Virus record (IMG/VR): IMGVR_UViG_3300022413_000021
Location: 1-40,948 of that record
Length of the DNA: 40,948 nt
Reading direction: 5' to 3' (one strand)
Source of the DNA: a virus
Under the pieces are notes generated by a model. The model had not been told where the DNA came from. It made no database searches and saw nothing but the letters and a program-made list of their open reading frames with translations. Positions 40,798 to 40,948 of this stretch are shown piece by piece. Position 1 is the stretch's first letter; every line of letters begins with the position of its first letter. Both the position numbers and the translations under genes were made by a program.

Positions 40798-40948
40798 TTA
40801 CGACGCCTTACGGAGTGATGCGGTTGTGTAGGTACTAACCTCACAAATATCATTAGGGTAATCATCACCCTCTTTCATTTGTTGTCGTACGTACGCCGCT
40901 AAGGTACTGGAGTTCACCGTCTCGGTGATTATATCAGCTGCGTCGTGT
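40798..40948 (-). CDS. Hypothetical protein, C-terminal part (gene cut by window end)
   Basis: On the minus strand the frame from 40947 reads HDAADIITETVNSSTLAAYV and runs 49 codons to a TAA at 40800-40798. Base 40948 completes a Leu codon with bases 2 and 1 at the other window end, so this is the in-frame continuation of the gene at 1-236. Family unknown. Confidence 0.72.
   Translation of the reverse strand, partial: HDAADIITETVNSSTLAAYVRQQMKEGDDYPNDICEVSTYTTASLRKAS

Noticed and set aside
40595-40831. 78-codon rightward frame near the right end
   Set aside because: It lies opposite the leftward operon, has no ribosome site and would run against the junction gene.
1-40948. tRNA genes, integrase, attachment sites and insertion sequences
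   Set aside because: None was recognised on either strand. The gene content fits a lytic phage.

Overview
The window reads as one complete tailed-phage genome: a lytic, T7-like podovirus of about 41 kb whose host is probably a Gram-negative bacterium. Strong AGGAG ribosome sites and near-consensus sigma70 promoters support a bacterial host. No phage RNA polymerase and no integrase, excisionase or repressor gene is visible, so the phage appears to use host RNA polymerase and to be lytic. The two window ends cut one leftward gene. Joining base 40948 to base 1 restores its reading frame exactly, so the sequence is probably a circular or circularly permuted assembly opened inside that gene.

Layout. 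Leftward genes fill 1-6088: an SNF2-type helicase, a DUF3102-like protein, two paralogous small proteins and a set of small accessory proteins, in short transcription units each with its own sigma70 promoter. A GC-rich gene-free stretch (about 6215-6542) separates these from the rightward late genes. Rightward genes run from 6579 to 32992: terminase small and large subunits, portal, Bbp19-like protein, scaffold, a cysteine-cluster protein, major capsid, nozzle, adaptor, three internal virion proteins, a tail-fibre and receptor module that includes a methyltransferase-like protein and a 24-residue repeat protein, then a lysis cluster with a DUF5675 protein and a three-segment holin. Two lysine/arginine-rich mini-proteins close the rightward block.

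Leftward genes 33113-40485 form the replication operon. In transcription order they encode an acidic-tailed protein, a small protein ending in the SSB tip DDDIPF, a family A DNA polymerase with 3'-5' exonuclease, a PrimPol-SF3 helicase, PurZ, MazZ, DatZ and a PD-(D/E)XK nuclease. Most are coupled by stop/start overlaps. Taking the circle into account, the promoter at 281-309 probably drives this whole operon through the junction gene.

The central biology is a predicted Z-genome (2-aminoadenine replacing adenine). MazZ would turn dGTP into dGMP, PurZ would condense dGMP with aspartate, host PurB and kinases would finish dZTP, DatZ would destroy dATP, and the polymerase and PrimPol would build the Z-DNA. 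PurZ shows the diagnostic change of the PurA catalytic aspartate to serine (GSTGKG). Pathway enzymes of this type are known from cyanophage S-2L, Vibrio phage phiVC8 and relatives. What looks unusual here is the full purZ-mazZ-datZ set together with both a family A polymerase and a PrimPol-helicase in one coupled operon. All functional statements rest on reading motifs by eye; no searches were run.
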